Origin: Actinobacteria bacterium HGW-Actinobacteria-4
GTDB lineage: Bacteria; Actinomycetota; Actinomycetes; Actinomycetales; Demequinaceae
Assembly: GCA_002841315.1 (NCBI GenBank)
Contig: PHEW01000001.1
Span: forward strand, 372,001 to 436,000
Direction of reading: 5' to 3'
Length of the DNA stretch: 64,000 bases
Shown here: one piece after another, positions 25,524 through 34,138 of the stretch
Numbering within the stretch: position 1 is the first letter of the stretch
Layout: each line of letters begins with the position of its first letter
The notes under the pieces: generated by a model
Told to the model about the DNA's origin: nothing
Databases searched by the model: none
The model's input: the letters and a program-made list of their open reading frames with translations, nothing else
Translations under genes and position numbers: made by a program

Positions 25524-26333
25524 CTAGGCCTCGGCCGCGCCGGTCATAATGGCAACGGCGTCGGTCCGGGAGTGCGAGTCCGGCGTAACGATCGCCGCGC
25601 ACCGGCCCAGTCGCTGGATATGGATGCGGTCAGCAACCTCGAAGACCTGCGGCATATTGTGGCTGATGAGGATCACCGGGGTGCCTTGGTCGCGCAGGCG
25701 CCGCACCAAGTCGAGCACTTGGTTGGACTCCCGCACTCCCAGCGCTGCGGTGGGTTCATCGAGCACCACCACCTTAGAGCCGAAGGCGGCGGCGCGCGCC
25801 ACTGCGACAGCTTGGCGCTGACCACCGGAAAGGCTCTCGATCGGCACGGTCACGTCTTGCAAGGTGGTGATGCCGAGCCGATTCAGTTCCTCGCGCGTGC
25901 GCGCCCGCATCTTCTTAATGTCGAGTTGACGGAACAGGGTGCCCAGGACGCCGGGCTTGCGAAGCTCCCGGCCCAGAAACAGGTTGGAAGCCACGTCAAG
26001 AGCCGGCGAGACCGCAAGGTTCTGGTACACGGCCTCAATGCCTTGCTCCTTCGCGTCTTCGGGCCTGCGGAAGTGGACTTCCTTGCCGTCCAACTCGATG
26101 GTGCCGGCGTCGGGGATCTCCGCGCCTGTCAAACACTTGATGAGGGTGGACTTTCCCGCGCCGTTGTCGCCGATGATCGCGAGTACCTCGCCCGCGTAGA
26201 GGTCGAGGTCCACGCCGTCCAGGCCAACTACGCGACCGAATGTCTTCACCAGGCCGCGGGCCGTGAGGACCGGAGTGCCTGCGCCCTTGCTAGTAGCTGG
26301 AGCTGTCGTGGCCGATGCTGTGGTGGTCGTCAT
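25524..26333 (-). CDS. Sugar ABC transporter ATP-binding protein (single-domain, FrcA-like)
   Basis: A 269-residue ATPase. Walker A is GDNGAGKST, the Q-loop VYQNLAV, the signature LSGGQRQ, and Walker B VVVLDEPTAAL. It has only one nucleotide-binding domain, unlike RbsA/XylG double-domain proteins, and resembles the fructose-type FrcA. It powers the permease encoded upstream. The ATG at 26333 overlaps the permease stop (TAATG). Confidence 0.92.
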   Translation of the reverse strand: MTTTTASATTAPATSKGAGTPVLTARGLVKTFGRVVGLDGVDLDLYAGEVLAIIGDNGAGKSTLIKCLTGAEIPDAGTIELDGKEVHFRRPEDAKEQGIEAVYQNLAVSPALDVASNLFLGRELRKPGVLGTLFRQLDIKKMRARTREELNRLGITTLQDVTVPIESLSGGQRQAVAVARAAAFGSKVVVLDEPTAALGVRESNQVLDLVRRLRDQGTPVILISHNMPQVFEVADRIHIQRLGRCAAIVTPDSHSRTDAVAIMTGAAEA

Positions 26334-27358
26334 TAGCGTGCCTTCCGAATCCACTGGTCAAGGGACACGGCGACAATCACCAGGATTCCCACCGCAAGCG
26401 TTTGATACAAGACATCCAGGCCCGCAAGCGAGAGCCCGTTGCGGAACACGCCAACGATGAGCGCACCAAGCAAGGTGCCCCAGACGGTTCCCCTGCCACC
26501 GAACAGGCTCGTTCCGCCAATCACCACGGCAGTGATCGAATCCAGGTTGAGGTCCGCGCCGGCGTTCGGACTCGCCGCGCTGCTGCGGCCCATCTGCAGC
26601 CAGGCGGCGATCGCGATGATGGCGCCAGCTGAGATGTAGACCGAGCGCAACACCCATGTGGTGCGCACGCCCGCCAGACGAGCAGCCTCGGGATCGTCAC
26701 CCACGGCGTAAACGTGCCGTCCCCACGCGGTGGTGGTCAGCACCCAAGCCATGATCACGTACAGCAAGAACATGATGACCACGCCGTAGGAGACGTTGAC
26801 GCCCGCCACCGGGAAGGACTTACCAGTCCAGGTCATGAGCGCAGGCATGTCCGTTCCGCGCACAGTGGAGCCCTTGGAGTAGAGCAGCGTCAGCGCGAGG
26901 AAGATCGAGTAGGTGCCCAGAGTCACGATGAACGGTGGGAGTCTGAGCTTGGTGACCAACATGCCGTTGATCAAGCCGGTCATCAGACCCACCGTGAGAC
27001 CGATAAGCAACGCCACCGGAGCCGAGACTCCATTCTCGGTGGCCATCACGGCCATCACCATGGAGGCGAGCACCATCGCCGTGCCCACGGACAGGTCAAT
27101 GCCGGCGGTGAGGATGATGAGCGTCTGAGCGAGAGCTACTGTGCCAACAATCGCAACCTGCTGCGTGATCAACGACAGGTTTCCCGGTAGCAGGAACCTC
27201 TCATTGAGCATGCCAAAGACAATGATGGAGACCAGCAACACGATCGCCGGACTCAGGGCTGGGTAGCGGTGCAGGATGGATCGCAAGCGTTGGACCGGCG
27301 TCTGCGCGGTCTCGAAGATGTGCTCCGCGGCGGATACGGTCTCTGTAGAAGTCGTCAT
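26333..27358 (-). CDS. Sugar ABC transporter permease (RbsC/FrcC-like)
   Basis: A 341-residue inner-membrane permease of the ribose/fructose CUT2 class, with about eight to ten helices. The conserved QTLIILTAGIDLSVGTAMVLA segment near residue 82-102 and VIGGTSLFGGRGTVWGTLLGA near 284-304 are family signatures. The ATG at 27358 has upstream AAGGACGAGGAC as ribosome site. It forms the membrane channel for the lipoprotein encoded next upstream. Confidence 0.93.
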   Translation of the reverse strand: MTTSTETVSAAEHIFETAQTPVQRLRSILHRYPALSPAIVLLVSIIVFGMLNERFLLPGNLSLITQQVAIVGTVALAQTLIILTAGIDLSVGTAMVLASMVMAVMATENGVSAPVALLIGLTVGLMTGLINGMLVTKLRLPPFIVTLGTYSIFLALTLLYSKGSTVRGTDMPALMTWTGKSFPVAGVNVSYGVVIMFLLYVIMAWVLTTTAWGRHVYAVGDDPEAARLAGVRTTWVLRSVYISAGAIIAIAAWLQMGRSSAASPNAGADLNLDSITAVVIGGTSLFGGRGTVWGTLLGALIVGVFRNGLSLAGLDVLYQTLAVGILVIVAVSLDQWIRKAR

Positions 27359-27425
27359 GTCCTCGTCCTTGAGGGTTGACCCTGTGGCACCGCGGTCGCG
27401 GTGCCACAGGGTGTTCCGATTGGTC

Positions 27426-28526
27426 CTAGCCCCAGCAGATCGCGGAACCAGCGGCGGTGTCAATACTTTCGACACCGCCGGCTGGGTTGTCGGTCACTAG
27501 AGCAACTCCCGTGTTGAAGAAGTCAAGACCTTCCGTGACCTCAGGCGTGGTGCCGGTACGCACCAAGTTGGCGATGGCGGCAATGCCGAGCTCAGCCATC
27601 TTGAGCGGGTACTGCTGGCTTGTCGCACCGATAACGCCAGTGGCGACGCCGTCCACGCCAGCACATCCGCCATCAACAGACACGATGAGGACGTCGGTCT
27701 TGCCTGCGGCGTCTAGCGCAGCCTTGGCACCGTAGGCGGCGGGCTCGTTGATCGTGTAGACCACGTTGATGTCGGAGTTGCGAGAGAGCAAGAACTCCAT
27801 CGCCGTGCGGCCGCCGTCTTCAGCGCCCTGCGTGGCCTGGTTGCCAACGATGGTGTAGGTGCCACCGGAGTAGTTGCCGGTCTTGGCCTCATCGCCAATG
27901 ACCTCGGGGTTGGCAAGGTCGATGCCCATGCCGGTAAGGAAGCCCTGGTCGCGAGCAACGTCAACCGAGACCACCTTGTCATCGAAGAGGTCCAACATTG
28001 CGATCACTGCGTGGTCGCCGTTCAGTGCCGATGCCGTCCACTCGCCGATGAGCTCTCCCGCGAGGAAGTTGTCGGTAGCGAAGGTGATGTCGACGGCGTC
28101 TTCTGACGACGGCGGGGTGTCGAGCGCGATGACGTAGAGGCCGGCTTCGCGCGCCTTGATCAGTGCGGCCTCGACCGCCTGACCGGATGGCGTGATAAGA
28201 ATGCCCGCGTCGCCGCGAGAGATCGCGTTCTCAATGGCCTGGATCTGCGTGTCTTCGTCGCCGTCCTCGCGACCAGCGGCAACGGTGAGGTTGATGCCCT
28301 CTGCGGCAGCGGCCTCTTCGGCACCCTTTTGCATGGCAACAAAGAACGGGTTGGTGGTGGTCTTCAGAATGAGTGCGACACCGATCTCGGCCTCGCCAGT
28401 GGTGCCCGGCTCGTTGTCGGTAGTCGTGCCTGCACACCCCGTAAGGACCAAGGCGGCGGCACCAACTGCGGCCACGCCTTTCCAAAGCAGGCGGCGCGCG
28501 GAGCGCCGGTTGGTGTGTTGATTCAT
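27426..28526 (-). CDS. Sugar-binding lipoprotein of an ABC transporter
   Basis: A 366-residue periplasmic-binding-protein-like lipoprotein. Residues 1-31 form a signal peptide with twin arginines and lipobox LTGC. The mature part has the type I fold of ribose/fructose binders: TTTNPFFVAMQKGAEEAA, NAISRGDAGILITPSG and ALDTPPSSEDAV. The likely ligand is a monosaccharide such as fructose or ribose, which sequence alone cannot decide. It is the first gene of the operon, directly behind the LacI-controlled promoter. Confidence 0.93.
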   Translation of the reverse strand: MNQHTNRRSARRLLWKGVAAVGAAALVLTGCAGTTTDNEPGTTGEAEIGVALILKTTTNPFFVAMQKGAEEAAAAEGINLTVAAGREDGDEDTQIQAIENAISRGDAGILITPSGQAVEAALIKAREAGLYVIALDTPPSSEDAVDITFATDNFLAGELIGEWTASALNGDHAVIAMLDLFDDKVVSVDVARDQGFLTGMGIDLANPEVIGDEAKTGNYSGGTYTIVGNQATQGAEDGGRTAMEFLLSRNSDINVVYTINEPAAYGAKAALDAAGKTDVLIVSVDGGCAGVDGVATGVIGATSQQYPLKMAELGIAAIANLVRTGTTPEVTEGLDFFNTGVALVTDNPAGGVESIDTAAGSAICWG

Positions 28527-28563
28527 CGTCGAATCTCCTTGTGTCGGTGACCGCTGTCGGGGT

Positions 28564-28577
28564 TGACAACGTTGTCA
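28564..28577. promoter_or_regulatory. LacI-type operator O1
   Basis: TGACAACGTTGTCA is a perfect 14-bp palindrome with the central CG typical of LacI-family operators. It lies immediately downstream of the -10 box of the ABC operon, overlapping the expected transcription start region, so binding should block transcription. Confidence 0.8.
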
Positions 28578-28583
28578 TCTAGT

Positions 28584-28612
28584 ACGGTAGGCCTCAACTG
28601 TTCATCCGTCAA
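28584..28612 (-). promoter_or_regulatory. Promoter of the sugar ABC operon
   Basis: On the minus strand TTGACG (28607-28612), exactly 17 bases, then TACCGT (28584-28589). This matches sigma-70-type -35 and -10 boxes. The operator O1 begins 6 bases downstream of the -10. Confidence 0.7.
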
Positions 28613-28643
28613 GCCCTAGCGGGCAGGTTTATCGATGCTGAGG

Positions 28644-28657
28644 TGACAACGATGTCT
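28644..28657. promoter_or_regulatory. LacI-type operator O2 over the lacI start codon
   Basis: TGACAACGATGTCT matches O1 at 12 of 14 positions and contains the lacI ATG at 28652. The two operators are 80 bp centre to centre. This suggests that the repressor also limits its own expression. Confidence 0.6.
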
Positions 28658-29701
28658 GATGCCCTGCCGTCTCCTCCTGCGACCCGCGCGCCGCGGCCAA
28701 CGATGCGCGACGTCGCCGCATTGGCGCGCGTGGGGATCAAAACGGTGTCTCGAGTCCTCAACAATGAGCCCAACGTTTCCCCTGAGACCGCAGAGCGCGT
28801 GCACCGCGCCGCAGCGCAGTTGCACTACGAGATCAACTCGGTTGCGGGCAACCTCAGGCGGAGCGGTAACTCGACCAAGACGGTGGGGCTCGTGGTCGGT
28901 CACGTTGCCAACCCCTTCTCCGGTCACATCCATGCCGGTGTCGAAGAAGTGCTCTACCCGCAGGGATATTCAGTCCTGGCCGCCAGCCTCGACGACGACG
29001 CGGAACGCGAGCAAAGGCTTGTACGCGAGTTCCTGCGCCGTCGTGTTGATGGCCTCATCCTCACCACGATCTCTGCGGAACAGACCTATCTCCTTCCCGA
29101 ACTCTCGCGCGGATTGCCTGTGGTCTTCGTTGACCGCGAACCATGCGGCGTGACGGCCGACGCCGTGGTGGGAGACAACGCGGGCGGCGCGCGAGAGGCG
29201 ACCGCACACCTGATCGCGCACGGCCACCGACGCATCGCCTGCCTGGCGGACCGCGATTCCCTCAGCACATCGGTGCACCGAGTTGAGGGCTATCGCCTTG
29301 CGCTCAAAGAGGCGGGGTTGCCCTACGAACCCGAGCTTGTGACCACGAACATCAACTCGGCGGACGCTGCGCGTGCGGCTGTCACGGCGTTGCTCGCGCG
29401 CGCTGAGCCACCCACTGCGATCTTCACCGCTCAGAACCTCATCACGATCGGCGGCATCCACGCTCTTCGTGATGCGGGTTTGCAGCACACGGTGGCACTC
29501 ATGTCCTTCGACGACTTCACGTTGGCGGACGCCCTGGATCCGGGAATCTCCTGCGTCACGCAAGACCCACGTTCCATGGGTGCGCTCGCTGGGCGCAAGC
29601 TGCTCGAGCGCCTCGGTGGCGACGACTCCGTGGCCTCGACCATCGTCTCGCCCACCACTCTCATCGCGCGCGGATCAGGGGAGATCCCCGCTCCGCGCTA
29701 G
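28652..29701 (+). CDS. LacI-family transcriptional repressor
   Basis: A 349-residue regulator with an N-terminal helix-turn-helix (TMRDVAALARVGIKTVSRVLN) and hinge, then a sugar-binding domain (about 60-335). It is divergent from the sugar ABC operon and carries operators in the shared region, so it most likely represses that operon until the sugar arrives. The ATG at 28652 has GAGGTG 8 nt upstream; a GTG at 28643 is in frame. Its stop shares CTAG with the convergent SulP gene. Confidence 0.93.
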   Translation: MSDALPSPPATRAPRPTMRDVAALARVGIKTVSRVLNNEPNVSPETAERVHRAAAQLHYEINSVAGNLRRSGNSTKTVGLVVGHVANPFSGHIHAGVEEVLYPQGYSVLAASLDDDAEREQRLVREFLRRRVDGLILTTISAEQTYLLPELSRGLPVVFVDREPCGVTADAVVGDNAGGAREATAHLIAHGHRRIACLADRDSLSTSVHRVEGYRLALKEAGLPYEPELVTTNINSADAARAAVTALLARAEPPTAIFTAQNLITIGGIHALRDAGLQHTVALMSFDDFTLADALDPGISCVTQDPRSMGALAGRKLLERLGGDDSVASTIVSPTTLIARGSGEIPAPR

Positions 29702-31290
29702 TGGCCCGCACCCATGTGGCCGGCTAGGCGATCGTGGCGTTTGAGACTGTCCTCGTTCAGACCTTGAATGTCCACCGTGGTGCCGTGGCGCGCGTACTTA
29801 GTGACCACTGAGTCCAGCGCCGCTACCGTCGATGCGTCCCACAGGTGCGAGCCGTGCATGTCGATAATCACGTTCTCTGGGTCACCCGCATAGTCGAACT
29901 GGAAGAAGAGGTCGTTCGAGCTTGCGAAGAACAGCTCGCCCGTGACCGTGTAGCGGCGGGTGTTGCCCTCGATGGGACCGCCTTCAACATTCGCAAGGTG
30001 GGCCACGCGGCGCGCGAACATCACCATGGCGAGCAGCACGCCGGCGATGACGCCGTACGCGAGGTTGTGGGTCACGACAACGACAACCACAGTGGTGAGC
30101 ATCACTGCAGTCTCAGAGCGGGGCATGCGCTTCAGTGTGTTGAGTTGGACGGAGTGCCAGTCGAACGTAGCCCAGGACACATAGATCATGACGGCGACGA
30201 GCGCAGCCATAGGAATCATGGCCACTACCGGCCCTAGCGTGAGAATGAGCACCAACAGGAAGACCCCGGCCATGAAGGTTGACAAGCGAGTGCGAGCGCG
30301 GCCGGCCTTGACGTTGATCATGGTCTGGCCGATCATCGCGCAACCGCCCATACCACCAAAGAAGCCAACGATGATGTTGGAGGCGCCTTGGCCCCAAGCC
30401 TCGCGCGTCTTGTCCGAGTGAGTGTCGGTGATGTCGTCAACCAGCTTCGCGGTCATGAGCGACTCGAGCAGTCCCACCATCGCGATTCCCAGCGCGAACG
30501 GGAACACGAGCTGGAGCGTGTCAAGGTTCCACGGGACGTCGGGGAAGAAGAGCAGGGGCAAGCCTTCGGGCAGTTCGCCTTCGTCGCCCACGGTGGGGAC
30601 GGCGATTGCGAGGATCGCCGTGATGGTCGTAAGAACGACGATTGCAACCAGCGGCGCCGGCACAACAGTGGTGAGCTTCGGCAGGAACATGATGATGAGC
30701 AGCGCGAGTGCGACCAGCGGGTAGACCATCCAGGTCACGCCGGTCAGGTGAGGGAACTGCGCCATGAAGATGAGGATCGCGAGCGAGTTGACGAAGCCCA
30801 CCATGACGGAGCGCGGAATGAATCGCATCAGCTTCGCGACACCGAGCACGGCGAAGATCACCTGGATCATGCCACCCGTGATCACTGCGGCCACCAAGTA
30901 GTCGAGGCCGTGGTCGCGGGCCAGCGGCGCGACGATGAGCGCGACGGCGGCTGTGGCTGCCGAGATCATCGCGGGGCGTCCGCCCAAGAACGCGATGCTG
31001 ACCGCCATCACGAAACTCGCGAAAAGTCCCACGCGTGGGTCCACTCCCGCGATGAGCGAGAAGGCGATCGCCTCGGGAATGAGGGCGAGCGCCACCACCA
31101 AACCAGACAACACCTCGGTACGGGCCACTCGCAGGTTGAACCACGCGGGACGGCGCCACGTGCGCGGGTCCCAGATGGTGCCCCATGCGTTCGTCACTTC
31201 CACCACGCCCGTGGGTGTGCGCGTGATCTCGGGGTCCGAGATGTAGTCGGGGCGGTGTTCGCGCTGAGGAGCGCCGATGGGGGCAGTCAT
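29698..31290 (-). CDS. SulP-family anion transporter with STAS domain
   Basis: A 530-residue SLC26/SulP transporter: about twelve or more membrane segments (residues ~60-430) and a C-terminal STAS domain (about 435-530) with [19 protein letters not shown]. Substrates of the family include sulfate, bicarbonate and dicarboxylates. Divergence from a persulfide-metabolism gene makes a sulfur oxyanion attractive, but this is inference. The ATG at 31290 is used; an in-frame TTG at 31302 is possible. Confidence 0.88.
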   Translation of the reverse strand: MTAPIGAPQREHRPDYISDPEITRTPTGVVEVTNAWGTIWDPRTWRRPAWFNLRVARTEVLSGLVVALALIPEAIAFSLIAGVDPRVGLFASFVMAVSIAFLGGRPAMISAATAAVALIVAPLARDHGLDYLVAAVITGGMIQVIFAVLGVAKLMRFIPRSVMVGFVNSLAILIFMAQFPHLTGVTWMVYPLVALALLIIMFLPKLTTVVPAPLVAIVVLTTITAILAIAVPTVGDEGELPEGLPLLFFPDVPWNLDTLQLVFPFALGIAMVGLLESLMTAKLVDDITDTHSDKTREAWGQGASNIIVGFFGGMGGCAMIGQTMINVKAGRARTRLSTFMAGVFLLVLILTLGPVVAMIPMAALVAVMIYVSWATFDWHSVQLNTLKRMPRSETAVMLTTVVVVVVTHNLAYGVIAGVLLAMVMFARRVAHLANVEGGPIEGNTRRYTVTGELFFASSNDLFFQFDYAGDPENVIIDMHGSHLWDASTVAALDSVVTKYARHGTTVDIQGLNEDSLKRHDRLAGHMGAGH

Positions 31291-31589
31291 GCGTGTGTCC
31301 AATCAGGCACGCGCGCACAAGCGCGCAGGCGGTAGTTGCCGCGAACGGCGCAGGTCAGAGATCAAGCGCGCGTGCGCAAGCGCGGGTCGCCAGCAGGATT
31401 GCGGCAACTCATCGCGCGGCACAGTGCGGCGTGGAATCCGGGGATCGGCCAACGACGGCCAGGGACAACGGTACAGGCGATGTGCTCAGACGCCTAGGGG
31501 GCACCGGGCCTAGGGTGACCTTGTTCCCATGCGGGGGCGCGTTCCGGGGAGTAGCGTCAAACACAGGACAATACCCCTGGAGGTATGAT
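31291..31589. other. Divergent intergenic region between the SulP gene and the persulfide reductase gene
   Basis: About 300 bases without a convincing gene. Two GC-rich blocks with GCGCAC/AAGCGCG elements lie at about 31310-31390. It must hold promoters for both divergent genes. No clear sigma-70 pair is visible. The only strong signal is the palindrome at 31571-31586. Confidence 0.5.
31571..31586. promoter_or_regulatory. CsoR/CstR-type palindromic operator
   Basis: ATACCCCTGGAGGTAT has perfect outer arms ATACC/GGTAT and a C/G-rich core, matching the operator style of the CsoR/FrmR/CstR repressor family (ATACCCC...GGGGTAT). It overlaps the GGAGG ribosome site and ends 3 nt before the reductase ATG. 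The CstR subgroup senses persulfides, which fits the downstream gene. The regulator gene is not in this window. Confidence 0.55.
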
Positions 31590-34073
31590 ATGAAACTCGT
31601 GATCGTTGGCGGCGTGGCCGCCGGAGCATCCGTAGCGGCCCGTGCACGCAGGCTCGATGAAGGTGCTGAAATTGTGGTCCTCGAGCGAGGTCACCACGTT
31701 TCCTTCGCCAACTGCGGGCTGCCCTATCACGTGGGAGAGGTCATCAAGGATCGCTCACGGTTGTTGTTGCAGACCCCAGAGAGCCTGCGCGAGACGCTCA
31801 ACATCGACGTGCGCATCGCGAGCGAGGTCGTCAAGATCGACACCAAGAAGCGACAGGTGCACGTGCGCGAGGTCGATACGGGCAAGGAGTACACCGAGGG
31901 CTACGACAAGCTCGCGCTATGCCCCGGGGCCGAGCCTGTGCGCCCGCCTCTCCCCGGAATCGATCACCCGGCCGTGGATGTGCTCCGGCGCATCGGCGAC
32001 ATGGACCGCATCAAGGCACGAGTGGATGCAGCACTACGCGAACAGCGAGACGGCAAACGCGGTCCCGTGCGCGCGGTGGTGGTGGGTGCCGGGTACATCG
32101 GGCTGGAGATGGCCGAGAACCTTCATCACCGCGGGGTGCAGGTTGACGTTGTTGAACTGGCTGATCAGATTCTGCCCCCCGTGGACCGCGAGATCTCCGT
32201 GCCCGTTGAGCAGCACCTGCGCAGCAGGGGCGTCACCGTTCACTTGGGTACTGCCGCTGCGGCCTTCGCGCCGCTGGCCGACGACCGCGTGCGGGTCGAG
32301 CTCAAGAACTCCACCACCCTGGACGTGGACCTGGTGATTCTCGCCGTGGGCGTGCGCCCCAGCGTGGGGCTCGCCACGGACGCTGGGCTCACACTGGGTG
32401 AGCGCGGTGGCATCACGGTCGACACCCACATGCGGACATCGGATCCTCACATTTGGGCAGCGGGTGACGCCGTGGAGACTCCTCACCCCGTGCTGCCTGG
32501 CGCCCACCTCGCTCCGCTCGCAGGTCCGGCCAACCGGCAGGCGCGCGTGGCCGCCGAGAACATCTGCGGCCGCGACACCGAGTATGTCTCGACGCAAGGC
32601 ACCAGCATCGTCAAGGTGTTCGACATGGTCGCCGGCGGCACCGGCGCCACGCAGCGCCAACTCGACATGTTCGGCGTGCCTTACCGCGCGGCGCACCTGC
32701 ACCCGTCCGGCCACGCCGGGTATTACCCCGGCACGGCCTTGATGCACCTCAAGGTGCTCTTCTCGCCGGACGACGGCAGGCTGCTTGGCGCGCAAGCGTG
32801 CGGGTTCGACGGCGTGGACAAGCGACTCGACGTGCTTGCCATGGCGGTGCGCGCGGGCCTGACGGTGTACGACCTCGAGGACCAGGAGCTCGCATACGCC
32901 CCGCCATTCGGATCCGCGAAGGACCCCGTCAACATGGCCGGCTTTGTCGCGGCGAACGTGCTGCGTGGCGACCTCACGCTCTGGTACGCACAGGACTTCC
33001 CTGCGGCAACCGAAGGCGCTGACATCATCGACGTGCGCACGGCCGAAGAGTTCGAAGTGTGGCACATCCCCGGTGCACGCAACGTTCCGCTTGCTACGTT
33101 CCGCGAGGCGATTGCCGATTGGGATAAGGCCCAGCGCGTGCGCCTGTACTGCGCGGTCGGTTTCCGGTCCTACCTTGCGCACCGGATTCTGGTACAGCGC
33201 GGGTTTGCGGATGTCGCAACACTGTCCGGCGGATCGACGACCTTCCGCGCCACCCACGACATCGAGCCCGAGGCGTACGTCGCCATGCCACCCATCGAGT
33301 CGTATGCCGAGGCAGCCACAGTTGCCGCCGCCACGCTCGCCGGCGGCAACCTGATCGAGTTGGATTGCACTGGGCTCGCGTGCCCCGGACCAATCATGAA
33401 GCTCGCCGACGCCATCAAGGCGGCCAACGTTGGCGACGACGTCCGGGTCACCGTGTCAGACCCCGGGTTCGCGCTCGACGCTCCCGCTTGGGCCGCGAAG
33501 AACGGCCACCGCCTGGTGGACATCACTCCCGAAGGTCCGGGATACGTGGCGACTCTGCGCAAGGGAGCGATGAAGGCTGTGGCGACCACAGCATCGGCCG
33601 GTGTTCCCAAGACTTCCATGGTGGTGTTCTCCGGCGACCTCGACAAGGTGATCGCGGCGTTCATCATTGCCAACGGCGCAATTGCCATGGGTGAGGAGGT
33701 GTCGATGTTCTTCACGTTCTGGGGGCTCAACGCCCTTCGCAAGTCCAAGCCACCGCGTCGTCAGAAGAAGGTCATGGAGAAGATGTTTGGTGTCATGATG
33801 CCGCGCGGCGCGGAGAAGCTGACGCTGTCGCAGATGCACATGATGGGTGCCGGCACGGCAATGATCAAGGGCGTCATGAACAAGCACGCCGTTCCGCCAC
33901 TCGCACAGCTCATCCAGTCCGCACAAGACGGCGGCGCTCGGCTACTTGGGTGCACTATGACCATGGACCTGTTGGGCATCGCGCCGTCGGACCTGCTCGA
34001 CGGGGTCGAGCTCGCGGGCGTCGCGACGTTCCTTGGCGAGTCTCAGGAGTCTGGGACCACGCTGTTCATCTAG
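31590..34073 (+). CDS. Four-domain CoA-disulfide/persulfide reductase: Pyr_redox-rhodanese-TusA-DsrE
   Basis: An 827-residue fusion. Residues 1-~445 are an FAD/NAD(P)H CoA-disulfide reductase with VIVGGVAAGASVAARARR and redox Cys42 in SFANCGLPY. Residues ~470-560 are a rhodanese domain with Cys in RLYCAVGFRS. Residues ~590-660 are a TusA/SirA domain with CTGLACPGP. Residues ~675-827 are a DsrE/F-like domain with Cys in LLGCTMTMD. All four predicted active cysteines are present, so sulfane sulfur could be relayed within one chain. The likely role is persulfide or polysulfide handling. GGAGG lies 6 nt before the ATG. Confidence 0.9.
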   Translation: MKLVIVGGVAAGASVAARARRLDEGAEIVVLERGHHVSFANCGLPYHVGEVIKDRSRLLLQTPESLRETLNIDVRIASEVVKIDTKKRQVHVREVDTGKEYTEGYDKLALCPGAEPVRPPLPGIDHPAVDVLRRIGDMDRIKARVDAALREQRDGKRGPVRAVVVGAGYIGLEMAENLHHRGVQVDVVELADQILPPVDREISVPVEQHLRSRGVTVHLGTAAAAFAPLADDRVRVELKNSTTLDVDLVILAVGVRPSVGLATDAGLTLGERGGITVDTHMRTSDPHIWAAGDAVETPHPVLPGAHLAPLAGPANRQARVAAENICGRDTEYVSTQGTSIVKVFDMVAGGTGATQRQLDMFGVPYRAAHLHPSGHAGYYPGTALMHLKVLFSPDDGRLLGAQACGFDGVDKRLDVLAMAVRAGLTVYDLEDQELAYAPPFGSAKDPVNMAGFVAANVLRGDLTLWYAQDFPAATEGADIIDVRTAEEFEVWHIPGARNVPLATFREAIADWDKAQRVRLYCAVGFRSYLAHRILVQRGFADVATLSGGSTTFRATHDIEPEAYVAMPPIESYAEAATVAAATLAGGNLIELDCTGLACPGPIMKLADAIKAANVGDDVRVTVSDPGFALDAPAWAAKNGHRLVDITPEGPGYVATLRKGAMKAVATTASAGVPKTSMVVFSGDLDKVIAAFIIANGAIAMGEEVSMFFTFWGLNALRKSKPPRRQKKVMEKMFGVMMPRGAEKLTLSQMHMMGAGTAMIKGVMNKHAVPPLAQLIQSAQDGGARLLGCTMTMDLLGIAPSDLLDGVELAGVATFLGESQESGTTLFI

Positions 34074-34087
34074 ATCGCGCGGTGCGA

Positions 34088-34103
34088 CGTTTCACGTGGA
34101 ACA
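34088..34103. promoter_or_regulatory. parS-like site (14 of 16 matches)
   Basis: CGTTTCACGTGGAACA differs from TGTTTCACGTGAAACA at two positions. It lies in the promoter region of the SDR gene, about 13 kb from the parAB sites. ParB commonly tolerates such degenerate sites near the origin. Confidence 0.7.
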
Positions 34104-34138
34104 ACGGAGCCGTGGTCTCCGGTGCTACGTTGAGCGGC

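Noticed and set aside
32034-33257. 407-codon open frame antisense to the persulfide reductase
   Set aside because: The opposite strand encodes four recognisable domains with all catalytic cysteines; the antisense frame is His/Arg-rich and featureless.
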